The notes under the pieces were generated by a model. It was not told where the DNA came from and made no database searches. It saw nothing but the letters and a program-made list of their open reading frames with translations. Of a DNA stretch of 64,000 nt, positions 54,404-64,000 are shown in pieces. The position numbers and the translations under genes are program-made. Positions within the stretch are counted from its first letter, which is position 1, and each line of letters opens with the position of its first letter. Source of the DNA: Skeletonema tropicum (lineage: Eukaryota > Bacillariophyta > Thalassiosirophyceae > Thalassiosirales > Thalassiosiraceae); NCBI GenBank assembly GCA_037178625.1, contig CM074133.1:496001-560000 (forward strand), written 5' to 3'.

Positions 54404-55431
54404 GGTGCTTATGTTGTTGATTGATTAATACAACTATCTTTCGTTCGTTTAGCTATTATCTCGGCTGTTCACAATACAACGATGAAGATGCACACACAAA
54501 GAAGAGAGAGTATTTTCAGGCCGACAGAATACAATAGATGCTCAGTTGGCAGTTTGACAAGGAGAGGGCAACTTTTAGAGAGTGACCAATCGTTTCTGGA
54601 CGGACATTCCGTCGCACCGCCAGAGGCAGCACAGCCTGGATGGATGCATGCGTGAAAGGCAAAAAGATGAAGCGGCCCTGAAACATGCGAAGGCAAAAAG
54701 TTAAATCGGCCCTCATCTAATTCACGTAGGAAATGGTATCAATGACTACCGTTTATGTCCGAACGTGAGTGTCCGTGAATAGGAGTACCGGTAACTTCAC
54801 CTGGTCGACAAAAAAGGTATGTATTGTAAATATTCTGAGATTAAAGGAGTACATCGTTGATTATCTTGGACAAAAGCTATCGTGTAAGATATTTCAGCTG
54901 ATCTATCAAAGAGAGAGATGATACGAGATGGAAAGAATCTCTCAGGGCAAAGACAAATAAAATTATCTTCATCTCAGGTGGGATTTGATGACGATGTTGT
55001 ACAAGTATGTCAATGCCTCATCGGGTTATTTGACTGCGAGGCTAGCGCATTCATTTGAGTTTGGAAACGAATGAGTTGAAGGGTTGAATGAGAGAAAATA
55101 GGCGAAGATGAGATGCTGTCATCATATCATCTGCTACCTACTTTCACTTCGAATCAATTTCGCCGTATCCACAGAAAAAAACAACCCCTTGGCCTTGGTT
55201 GAGATCTCAACCCTACCGTTGCGCACAACTCTAGTTGCTATCTAACGAGAATCAAAGCATAATAATAATACTTGAACTTCAATGGTTTTACTAAGTACCT
55301 TGATAGTATTCTTCGTTAAACGGTCGCATAAACATTCACATTAGTGCTTGATAGACATAGACACATACATACTTTAGCTTTGAGACTCCCCAATACTCCC
55401 GCTGTAGCCTTGGCCTTGGCCATGCGACTAC
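54404..55431. other. Intergenic: promoter of the giant gene and 3' flank of HSF copy 1
   Basis: No gene seen. From about 54855 the sequence is duplicated (diverged) from about 60840, showing that the tandem HSF duplication extends past the 3' end of the genes. Confidence 0.5.
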
Positions 55432-58400
55432 TTATCCTTCAACATGATGAATTGCACCTTCGATGAAGTTTGCAAAGTCATCATCAAGACAAGAGTCATT
55501 ATCAACCCAGAAGGGCAATGGCTCAAAATCCTCGTCACTATGCCTGATTGGGCTGAAATAGACATCATTAGATCTGGCTCGGGGCGTACGAGAATGAGAA
55601 TGGACTTGTTGATAAGTCCCTTCAAAACTATCTTGATTCGCATAGGAGTGTGACTGGCTGTTGTGAGCTTGGAGAGGCAAGTGGAAATGCATGTAAGGAA
55701 CACTTTCACTCTTATCGGAGGTCGGTGAATGTGATGGCGGCAGCATGAACGGCTCTTCTAGATTGAAGTCCATACAGACCTTGCAAGCGCAAGCACTCTC
55801 AGATGCTGGTGATACAGTTCGATGATCAGTGATTTGACGATGCAATATAGTAGGAGGCATCGTCAAATCCCGACCAAGATGCGAGATAGAAGAGCCAATC
55901 TTCAGGATGGCTTTTCTCATTTCGTCAAGTACATCATTTGGGGGTTGCTTGTCAGTGGGAAGGGGTGAGAGTTGGTAGAAATCTGGGGCTCTATAGTCAT
56001 TGCTACTGTCAATTGTGCTGCCTTTGATCTTCGTTCTTACCAGCAGCTCCATGGATTCAGGCATTCCACGGAGGAAGTTCTCGTTGTACCAGGCTTTTTT
56101 GTTACCTCTACCAATTCTGTGATTGTTATAAACAGGGGCGCGCAGAATGGTGCAATAGTGGTGGCGTGCAGCGGTGTATGTGGCGGGTTCAGCGCGGGCC
56201 CTCGGGGCCTGTAAAGTATTGTGTCGTCATCTTGCTGTTGGCCATTTGCTGTGTGGCTTGTCAGTAGTCTTTATACAACGGAATTCGGCTATAAAGTTGC
56301 TCTGCAATGACGTTGGCCTTAATTGGTATAATTGTGCTGTGCACAATTTTACCAATTAGTCTCTTTACAATAGAATACGGCTATAAAGTTGCTCTGCAAT
56401 GACGTTGTCAATCTTTATCAATGTGAAAAGAAATGTCTTGAATGCAATAAGCCACGAAGTCCTTATTACAAGCTAGGAGTTTTTCCAGATGATGGTAGTA
56501 AGCAATATAACCGAACTCTTTATGATTCATTAATTACGAGTTTCGGTGGAGCTTAGCCACCTTCATCAGCGGTTCTAATTGCATGGAGACAGGCCACAAA
56601 AAATTTGAATCAAAAGGTCTCAAGAATGAGAAAAGGCGTGGTAGCTGTCATTGTTCTAACGGTCGTAAGTTTTGTTGGCGTTTCGTGGGCGTGGGCCAGC
56701 GTACAAGGCATATCTTTTCCATCGGGGAGATCCAAAGTAGCGTAGCTACGTGCTTTGCTCTGAATTACTTCCGGAACTTCAACTTGAAGTGTTGGGATTT
56801 TCCCCCCTCCCATCCCCGCTGAAATGCCCATTTTGATTGTCATTTAGATGCTATATCTTATGATTTAGATCTAAAAATCGCTTGATTTGTGCTAAAAAGG
56901 ACTTTTCCAGGCTAATTAAGTCAGATTGTCGATGAGCTTCTTCGTTCTTTCCGGTGTGCATCCCCGTCACCCTCTATTTTCTTAATTTTTTCTCTGAGTG
57001 ACGTGGTAAACTTCGTTACTTAAGGAATTAGTACACTTGATTCCAATCGTCTTACGTCACAAAGTACCAGAAGTCAGGTGTTGGCAAAATCCAATGAACA
57101 AAAAAGTATTTAAGTTCATGCAGCAAGTACTCAGGTCGACATTGGCTCAATTACATTATCTGCCGAGTCGTCTATTGATGCAAGTCTAAATAGACGCCGA
57201 CGTTGGTTGCCGACGTGTTTGCATTTGAATAACTGCCGATCTTTGGCCACGTACTGATCAATACGTCAGTTCTTAACTCCACGTCGACGTCTTGTGTTGA
57301 GCTGAATCTTTTTGTCGACGTGTTGTCGATGTGTTGAACCACAAGATCTTGTGTTGCCGACGTAGCTTACGAAGGAACTCGTTTACTTCATGACGTGGTT
57401 GGTTATTGATTGCATTGTTCTCTGCTGATTATTGCGCTGGTGCGTTGGCGGCGGTTATGTAGGCAGTTTGTACGTTGTCGAGCCGTTCAACAGCTCTCAT
57501 AAATTATGCATTGCATCATTTACATCATCACATTTCTACATTGTCCGAATAAATAATGAAGTTTGGCAACACAAATCCAGTTATATCCACCGTTGGTAGT
57601 AATGGTAAGGGCTTCCGTGCCGTGCGGAATCGGAGCAATGTCGATGCACGTCTTACTTCGTCAGGGGTCAAGACTGCCGCTAAACCGTCGGCTCCTGTCA
57701 TTGCATTGAGCGTAACAGACATCAATTGGCGTTTGGTGCGTACCGACGATCGTATCTTCTTGCTGCTAGCGTCTGTTGCATTAGGCGATGGGTTTGACGT
57801 TGCCAAGTTGGAGAAGGAACAACTGCTCTTTTCTGCTCTTTCCGTCTTTGAAGTCGGGTCAATCAAGTACATCCTGAATGAACTGTCTGAACATTACCCG
57901 AATGTCCCAGTTGGTAAGACTGATTCTACTGACAAAGATGATCTGGTGTCTGCAGCGGTCAACTTCTTAATGTTTGCCGCTATTGCTCAGAAAGGAGGTA
58001 CAAGCCAAGCGCCGTACACTTCAAATTGTGAGCATTTTTGGTAAGAGAGAAGGTTAACCTTCGTGTGGTTCAATGATTTTGGTATTTTTGTTCATTGTAC
58101 CGTTTTACAAATTCTGTCTTTCCTTTTTACTTACAAGTTTTTTTTTCAACCTTCAACTTCACACCAGTGATGAGAACGGGAAACTTGTACTTGAAGACAA
58201 AACTCATTCGGGCTCCCGTGATCAGCCTGTTCAAGATGATGATGAACCGGATTTGTCCGAGAAAGGTGCTGTCACGAAAAAGTCTAAACCGGTACCTGTC
58301 GGAGAGAAGGCCTCTCCTGATTCAACTATCATGTGAGTTTATTTTGTGTGCATGTGCACTGCCGCACTAAGTATCGCTTGCTTATTGAATCATTTTAGTA

Positions 58401-60447
58401 TAATCGATCACTGAACAATTTTACCTAATAAACAAATGCAACTGCCTACGTAGACATGCTGATCAAAACACACGAACGACTGAAAGTACCAATAGCTAGG
58501 CTCAGGTGTCAATTCAGCAGCAGGATGGCGGGCAATAACACAGCATACCAGTTGCACTTTTACGGCAGGAGGCTATTCTACACCTTTGATGTGTGCGTAG
58601 GTGCACATGTTTGCTTGGAGTCAGCCAACATCGATCCCAACTCAGGATTGTACGTCTCAGCTATTGGGGTAGTAGTCGAGATCGTTTACGATAAGGATCG
58701 CTCCGTTGGACCAAACGGTAAAGGTGAGGTTAGCCTACCGAAGTACATTGTTGTGGATTTCCCTACATACAAACCACCACCAGGCGAGGACCCATGGGAC
58801 AAGAACAACCCAACGGTGAGTAAAAGTTGACACACGAAAGACACAAGACAATTGCCACTCTCTGCGAAAACACTACTAACTCATTTCATACTGATACAAA
58901 TGCATCCTACCCCAACTTATTGCGCACAGCACGTGCCAATCCCACCCTACGAGCAGATTTGCAACAGGGGATGCTGCACCGCATTATTCATGCCATTGCA
59001 AATTGCCTACGCCATCACCATCCACCGCTGTCAAGGACTCGAAGCTGGATTCGACAAAGGAGACCGCTGGAACCGCATGATAATAGATCCAGCAGATGAG
59101 TTGTGGGAGATTAGCAAGTTTCTTGGAACAATGTACGTGGCTACCAGCAGAGGCAAAACACTTGGCTCCAAAGATCAAGCATACCCGTCGGACAGTGCCA
59201 TATACTGGACCGGAAGCAACATTTCAACGAACCGATTAAAAAATTGCAAGAGAAAGCAAAATGGCCAGTTCTGCGAATCGTACAAGAAGCGAGCAAATTG
59301 GGTGAAATACTTGGAGGGGAAGGCAGAAGAGTCGAAGACGAGGTATAGCAAGAGAAAGTTAGAGGAAATCACAAAAACATCATACGCAGCAGCAATCAAG
59401 GGCGATTTCATCAAAGACAGGACAGACCTGACAACCAGGATTACTGACATCATAACCCGAACAAGAAGTGGAAAGAAGCGAAGAAGGATCATGAAATCCC
59501 AAGTGATTACTTCGCAGGATCTTCATCTGGTGATTAGTAAAATTGATCACTGCACAGTTTTACAAAACAGACACTTTCTCACCACAAAGAATACAACAAC
59601 TCAATTAAGCGTCTGCATCTGGTGATCAGTAAAACATCTGCAAGCGCACGATTCGATATATCAAGCACAGTTTTACAAAAAGACATTTTCTCGCGACGAA
59701 GAAAGACAAAAACTAAATCGACTAACGCCCGTGTAAAACCTGTATTTCTTTCTCGTACAGACCGATATAGATGCTCAAAAAGCGCATCTAGTACAGTCAA
59801 TTTCTCGCTTTCAACAGGTACTTCTTGCTTTCTACATAGGAACACATACAGATCCTACGCCGGTAGTCTCTACCGAGGACTCTACGTGTCCCTAAAGTAA
59901 ACCTTCTCACTAAAAAACACATGTACTGATTCCTACCTATAACTCTGTAGAATAATGGGGGTGAAAAATAATGAATTTTCCCACCTGTAATAGAAGGGCA
60001 CCTGCGGCCCCCTATTACGCTGCTCTGCACTCCATGAACGGGGGCCCCGAGGGCCGACCAACAACAAGGCACAGCAGTTTGAGAGTGAGCAGAAGAAGGG
60101 GAATGACAGCAAAAGAATGCAAGCCGTAAATTACACACGGCTACTTACCGATGGAATCCCCACATATGTAACTGTCTGTTGAAAGATCGGATCTTTGTCT
60201 GATTAAAGAACACCGGAACTACATCTGTCATGAATGTGTCCTGATCGAGTACCCTGAACGCTCTTCCGTGTGGCAACCACGTGACTGCCTTTGCAAATTC
60301 GGGAATATTATCCGCGAGTTCGAGCATAGCATAGAGCTTGATAGGGAATTCAGCCTTCGAGCTTCTCGGAGATGCCGATCTCGAGGCAGCCTTATTGCTG
60401 CCGAGCATTCTATGTGTTTGTTCTGGGGCGGGACTTCCAATGGTCAT
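55432..60447 (-). CDS. HSF-type transcription factor, copy 1, with E2 inside its intron
   Basis: Exons 60447-60149 and 56116-55432 join in frame to 328 codons (327 aa). The DNA-binding domain starts FPIKLYAMLEL and has the wing-and-helix hallmarks WLPHGRAFRVLD and FNQTKIRSFNRQLHMWGFHR. It continues across the intron as IGRGNKKAWYNENFLRGMPESMELLVRTKIKGS. A short coiled region (LDEMRKAILKIGSSISHL) and a Pro/His/Asp-rich, acidic C terminus follow. Diatoms have many such HSFs and few are real heat-shock regulators. In copy 2 the intron is 103 bp; here it is 4032 bp because E2 inserted about 12 bp from the acceptor, replacing the polypyrimidine tract with element DNA. Coding sequence is unharmed, but correct splicing is in doubt. 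I chose ATG 60447 because it is shared with copy 2. Confidence 0.82.
57556..58336 (+). CDS. E2 gene 1, conserved protein of unknown family
   Basis: Exons 57556-58040 and 58168-58336 give 217 aa, effectively identical to the protein of E1 gene 1 (20230-21009). The intron differs by one T in its T-tract. Same GACGT-rich upstream block. Its open frame and splice sites are kept, but the two element copies are too recent for this to prove selection. Confidence 0.6.
58456..59625 (+). CDS. E2 gene 2, PIF1-like helicase C-terminal half, altered C terminus
   Basis: Exons 58456-58815 and 58930-59625. Motifs match E1 (VGAHVCLESANI, YAITIHRCQGLEAG, YVATSRGKTLG). Relative to E1 a 4-bp deletion at about 59458 (ATAACCAATCCG against ATAACCCG) shifts the frame. 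The protein then ends in a different Arg-rich, Thr-rich tail of 351 aa total instead of 324. Core motifs are upstream of the change. No Walker A domain, as in E1. Confidence 0.72.
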
Positions 60448-60839
60448 CTCTTCTTTCATCTTTGATGAACGTTAATGTTTGTAGCAATGTCAGCGGAAGA
60501 GCCTTGTCGTTCACTTGTTTAGTTCAAAAGACATTTCAAGAAGCATTGAAGGTATGTAGAAGATGTGATTGAGAAGTTGCCGCTTTACCTCCAATGACTT
60601 TGCAGACGCGAGAACAAGAGGGGAAATTAACATACACAGACAAAGAGTACCGGAAAGCGACACATACACATTATGACTCTAAGTATCAGTGTTCTGTTGA
60701 TGAAATATCACTCTCGAACAGTAGTGAAGTAAGTACATACTTAAACCTGAAAAGAATAAAGAAGCAGCCCACGCGACGGCTTCGAATACCTCTCTGCTGG
60801 TTCTTGAGATAACCGGTACCCTCGGACAAAACAAAAGGA

Positions 60840-61297
60840 TTTTTATGCACCCTTCACAGAAGCTCTATCGTGTAAGAACTCAAAGCTGATCTGACAAAGA
60901 GAGATAGAGTTGATTCGAGACGGAAAGAATCTCTCAGGGCAAAGACCATTAATAATTACCTCTATCTTGGGTTTGGGACGATAATAAGATGCTATTATCT
61001 TAATCTGCTACCTACTTAGTTTGGGTCAATTTCGCCATATCCACAGAAAGGAACAACCCCTTGGCCTTGGTTGAGATCTCAACCCTACCGTTGCGCACAA
61101 CTCTAGTTGCTATCTAACGAGAATCAAAGCATAATAATAATACTTGAACTTCAATGGTTTCATTAAGTAACTTGATATTATTCTTCGTTAAACGGTCGCA
61201 TAAACATTCACATTAGTGCTTGATAGACATAGACACATACATACTTTAGCTTTGAGACTCCCCAATACTCCCGCTGTATCCTTGGCCATGCGACTAC
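60840..61297. other. 3' flank of HSF copy 2
   Basis: Diverged copy of 54855-55431. No gene. It marks the tandem duplication unit, which runs on to about 62600. Confidence 0.5.
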
Positions 61298-62384
61298 TTA
61301 TCCTTCAACATGATGAATTGCACCTTCGATGAAGTTTGCAAAGTCATCATCAAGACAAGAGTCATTATCAACCCAGAAGGGCAATGGCTCAAAATCCTCG
61401 TCACTATGCCTGATTGGGCTGATATAGACATCATTAGATCTGGCTCGGGGCGTACGAGGATGAGAATGGACTTGTTGATAAGTCCCTTCAAAACTATCTT
61501 GATCCGCATAGGAGTGTGACTGGCTGTTGTGAGCTTGGAGAGGCAAGTGGAAATGCATGTGAGGAACACTTTCACTCTTATCTGAGGTCGGTGAATGTGA
61601 TGGCGGCAGCATGAACGGCTCTTCTAGATTGAAGTCCATACAGACCTTGCAAGCGCAAGCACTCTCAGATGCTGGTGATACAGTTCGATGATCAGTGATT
61701 TGACGATGCAATATAGTAGGAGGCATCGTCAAATCCCGACCAAGATGCGAGATAGAAGAGCCAATCTTCAGGATGGCTTTTCTCATTTCGTCAAGTACAT
61801 CATTTGGGGGTTGCTTGTCAGTAGGAAGGGGTAGGAGTTGGTAGAAATCTGGGGCTCTATAGTCATTGCTACTGTCAATTGTGCTGCCTTTGATCTTCGT
61901 TCTTACCAGCAGCTCCATGGATTCAGGCATTCCACGGAGGAAGTTCTCGTTGTACCAGGCTTTTTTGTTACCTCTACCAATTCTGTGATTGTTACCAACA
62001 ACAAGGCACAGCAGTTTGAGAGTGAGCAGAAGAAGGAGAATGACAGCAAAAGAATGCAAGCCGTAAATTACACACGGCTACTTACCGATGGAATCCCCAC
62101 ATATGTAACTGTCTGTTGAAAGATCGGATCTTTGTCTGATTAAAGAACACCGGAACTACATCTGTCATGAATGTGTCCTGATCGAGTACCCTGAACGCTC
62201 TTCCGTGTGGCAACCACGTGACTGCCTTTGCAAATTCGGGAATATTATCCGCGAGTTCGAGCATAGCATAGAGCTTGATAGGGAATTCAGCCTTCGAGCT
62301 TCTCGGAGATGCCGATCTCGAGGCAGCCTTATTGCTGCCGAGCATTCTATGTGTTAGTTCTGGGGCGGGACTTCCAATGGTCAT
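61298..62384 (-). CDS. HSF-type transcription factor, copy 2
   Basis: Exons 62384-62086 and 61982-61298, intron 103 bp (CG|GTAAGT…CACAG|AATTGG), 327 aa. The product is nearly identical to copy 1, with differences such as SPAPELTHRML for SPAPEQTHRML. The winged-helix HSF domain spans residues ~30-135; the intron splits it right after LHMWGFHR, a position common in HSF genes. Nuclear regulator, target unknown. It preserves the pre-insertion form of the intron and so is the empty site for E2. An upstream extension of the frame to 62576 is not shared with copy 1 and is not used. Confidence 0.85.
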
Positions 62385-62768
62385 CTTTTCTATAATTTTA
62401 TGTAGCAATGGTAGCGGAAGCGCCTTGACTTTAGTTTGGTTCAAAAGACATTTCAAGAATGCATTGAAGGTATGTAGAAGATGTGATTGAAGTTGCCGCT
62501 TTACCTCCAATGACTTTGTAGACGCGTGAATAAGAGGGGAAATTAAACACAGATAAAGAGTACCGGAAAGCGACACATACTACAATAATGGACATCGGTG
62601 TTCTGTTGATATGTAAGATCAATCACGAAACAAGTACATGCATACGAACTGACGGAAGTAGCCCACGCACGGCTTTGATTAACCTCTCTGCTGATAAAAG
62701 AACTCATTGCGAATCATCATTGTTTGACTCTAGGGCTAGGGCATCGCCTTTCATCACACAGGAGGAGA

Positions 62769-63830
62769 TTAGTTCTTGTTACTAGCTACCTCAATACTCA
62801 CAATGGCATGATCTGCCATGGTCAATGGGTTTTCAGCGTTGCTCCAATCACAAGGGGCTGTCACTTTGACACCTCTAGTTGCATTCATGTTACTACAAAA
62901 GAAGTCACCAGCTAATGGATTTATTTCAACTTTACCGCCCACAAGACACTTCACATGAAATGTTTTGTGAATCCGGTAATTGTTTTTTTTTGCTAGGCCT
63001 CCAAGAGAACAGAATTGAGGGCTAAAGTCACTAAAGGGGGGTTGGGGCAGTATTTTTAGTTAGCAGAAAGATCAGTCAAGGATTCATTTCGAATTGTACA
63101 ATGACTCACCCCTGAATAATGACACCACGTTGAGATGGTGCAAGATCCACACCTCTGCCTGCATAGATTGTTGACTTATCTGTTGGAGCTCCAAATCCAT
63201 AGTAATTCCACAAAGCCTCCCTGGTCTTGGTATTCTCTGCAAGTTTGTGAACAATCCCAACAACAAAGTGGTCAGGGAGCATCTCTGGAATGTAGAACTT
63301 ATCAGCCGTAAAATTGTGCACATCTGGGATGAGAGGACTTGGATATTGAAAAATACGTGCAAATAGACCCATTCGACCACCAAGACGGACTTCAAAGCCA
63401 TCAGCATTAATACCTCTTTCAGGTTTGTCTGAAAAATACTGGGCAGGTAAAGGATCCCTTAGTATAATTGCATCGCCAATCATGCACTTGCTCAACACTG
63501 CGTTACCGTGGAGACTCATAGAGTCTCGCCTGTCTTTGGTTGCCTCCTGCTCCTCTTGCGTGCCACGGGTTAGCTCTAAAAATTCAACACCATAAGCATA
63601 ATTCATTCCCAACTGCAGGGTGCAGGGCTAATCTGCGTACAGTATGCACATTCCCAGAACGTGCCATGCCAATGTCCATTTCGCTCAGCAAAATTACCAA
63701 GGGTTTCTGGAGCTCTACCTTCTCTTGAATTAACTTGTAGAACTTTTCCCAGTGTGTCCCCCGTTCTGCATTCCAGCCGATCACTTTGATGCTTGGAGCA
63801 CTGGGAGCATTTGATTGCCAAGTGCAGCGT
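62769..63830 (-). pseudogene. EEP-fold (endonuclease/exonuclease/phosphatase) protein, broken by 7-bp duplication
   Basis: Exon 62769-63021 follows exon 63110-~63830 through an 88-bp GT-AG intron. The order is NAPSAPSIKVIGWNAERGTHW, LSEMDIGMARSGNVHTVRRLAL (catalytic Glu), MNYAYGVEFLEL, SLHGNAVLSK, GRMGLFARIF, an AGRGVDLAPSQRGVII region, then GPQFCSLGGLA and a final WSNAENPLTMADHAIVSIEV with the Asp-His pair. This matches stand-alone EEP proteins of uncharacterised substrate, not the LINE endonuclease. TGCAGGG occurs twice in tandem at 63614-63627. Removing one copy restores the frame between VRRLAL and LGMNYAYG, so the duplication is the lesion. The N terminus runs into the tRNA-like sequence and is not found. 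It may be a truncated gene or an allele with a recent slip. Confidence 0.7.
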
Positions 63831-63910
63831 CTAGTGGCTCAGTGGTACGACTTTCGCATATGATCAGCAAAAGTACATCAACGAGCTCGCAGGTTCGGTT
63901 CCCAACCTCG
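63827..63910 (+). ncRNA. tRNA-like / SINE-like Pol III head
   Basis: A perfect A box TGGCTCAGTGG (63835-63845) and a B box GGTTCGGTTCC (63892-63902) lie 46 bp apart, as in tRNA genes. The D and T stems do not pair well. An anticodon-like stem CTTTCGC/GCAAAAG has one mismatch. So this is a tRNA pseudogene or the head of a tRNA-derived SINE rather than a working tRNA. Confidence 0.45.
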
Positions 63911-64000
63911 GAAAGTGTTTATCCAGTGGCACTTCGCGCCAGATGCGCGACCGAGCGCACGCACAGATTGCGTGTCGAATAGAAGCGTTCCACAAGTCGC

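Larger units (their letters stand above)
56129..60056 (+). mobile_element. Helicase-bearing element E2 (in HSF intron)
   Basis: Second copy of E1, very similar throughout and carrying the same two genes, duplication, palindrome and terminal hairpins. Direct comparison with HSF copy 2 gives the insertion point. The empty site GATTGTTA/CCAACAAC becomes GATTGTTA-TAAACAGG…GGGCCGA-CCAACAAC, so at most a one-base target duplication. Intron lengths (4032 against 103) give a 3929-bp gain. It is antisense to the host HSF gene. Differences from E1 cluster at the right end, plus GTAGCTACGTGCTTTGCTCT-like extra bases near 56741-56761. Confidence 0.88.

Noticed and set aside
62385..62576. 64-residue N-terminal extension of HSF copy 2
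   Set aside because: Absent from copy 1, where the frame is different; the shared start at 62384 is preferred.

Overview
This window reads as nuclear DNA of a centric diatom, most likely in the Thalassiosirales. That is an inference from several gene families found together: a family-2 chitin synthase, duplicated heat-shock-factor (HSF) type regulators, a DUF6824 protein, a very large secreted protein with a proline/serine stalk and SdrD-type B repeats, and short GT-AG introns of about 80-130 bp. There is no prokaryotic operon structure. Genes are sparse and about half the window is repeats and mobile elements.

Layout. 41-409: 3' end of an ankyrin-repeat gene. 1746-4268: chitin synthase in three exons with an apparent 1-nt frameshift in the last. 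4270-6930: no gene. 6930-7803: decayed PIF1-like helicase. 7987-9607: three-exon Golgi-type sulfotransferase-like gene, with a decayed relative on the opposite strand at 42640-44001. 9752-16638 (minus): nearly intact, full-length APE-type non-LTR retrotransposon with a 20-bp target-site duplication. 17521-18390: palindromic MITE-like element. 18424-23345: copy A of a small secreted PT-repeat protein gene, split by a 3.9-kb helicase-bearing element (E1). Copies B and C lie at 32031-33161 and 34103-35241. 24430-25885: two tandem arrays with ~180-bp units, ending at a 36-bp perfect palindrome. 26153-28440: fragments of a DDE transposase and a tyrosine recombinase. 28440-30476: foldback-like element with ~560-bp inverted arms. 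35242-40000: essentially gene-free. 40009-42428: decayed multi-exon EGF-like membrane protein gene. 44393-45526: DUF6824 protein. 45671-54403 (minus): ~2880-aa SdrD-repeat extracellular protein. 55432-62384 (minus): tandemly duplicated HSF genes; the intron of the first holds a second copy of the helicase element (E2). 62769-63830 (minus): EEP-fold protein gene broken by a 7-bp tandem duplication. 63827-63910: tRNA-like/SINE-like head.

The most unusual object is the E element, present as E1 (18819-22712) and E2 (56129-60056). The two are nearly identical. Each encodes a spliced protein of unknown family and a spliced C-terminal half of a PIF1-like helicase, and has GC-rich terminal hairpins. 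Paralogous genes in this same window supply empty sites, so the E2 boundaries can be fixed to about 1 bp and E1 roughly. I see no HUH nuclease, transposase or integrase in it. Its mechanism and whether it is autonomous are open.

All calls come from reading the sequence and remembered family motifs. No database search was run.
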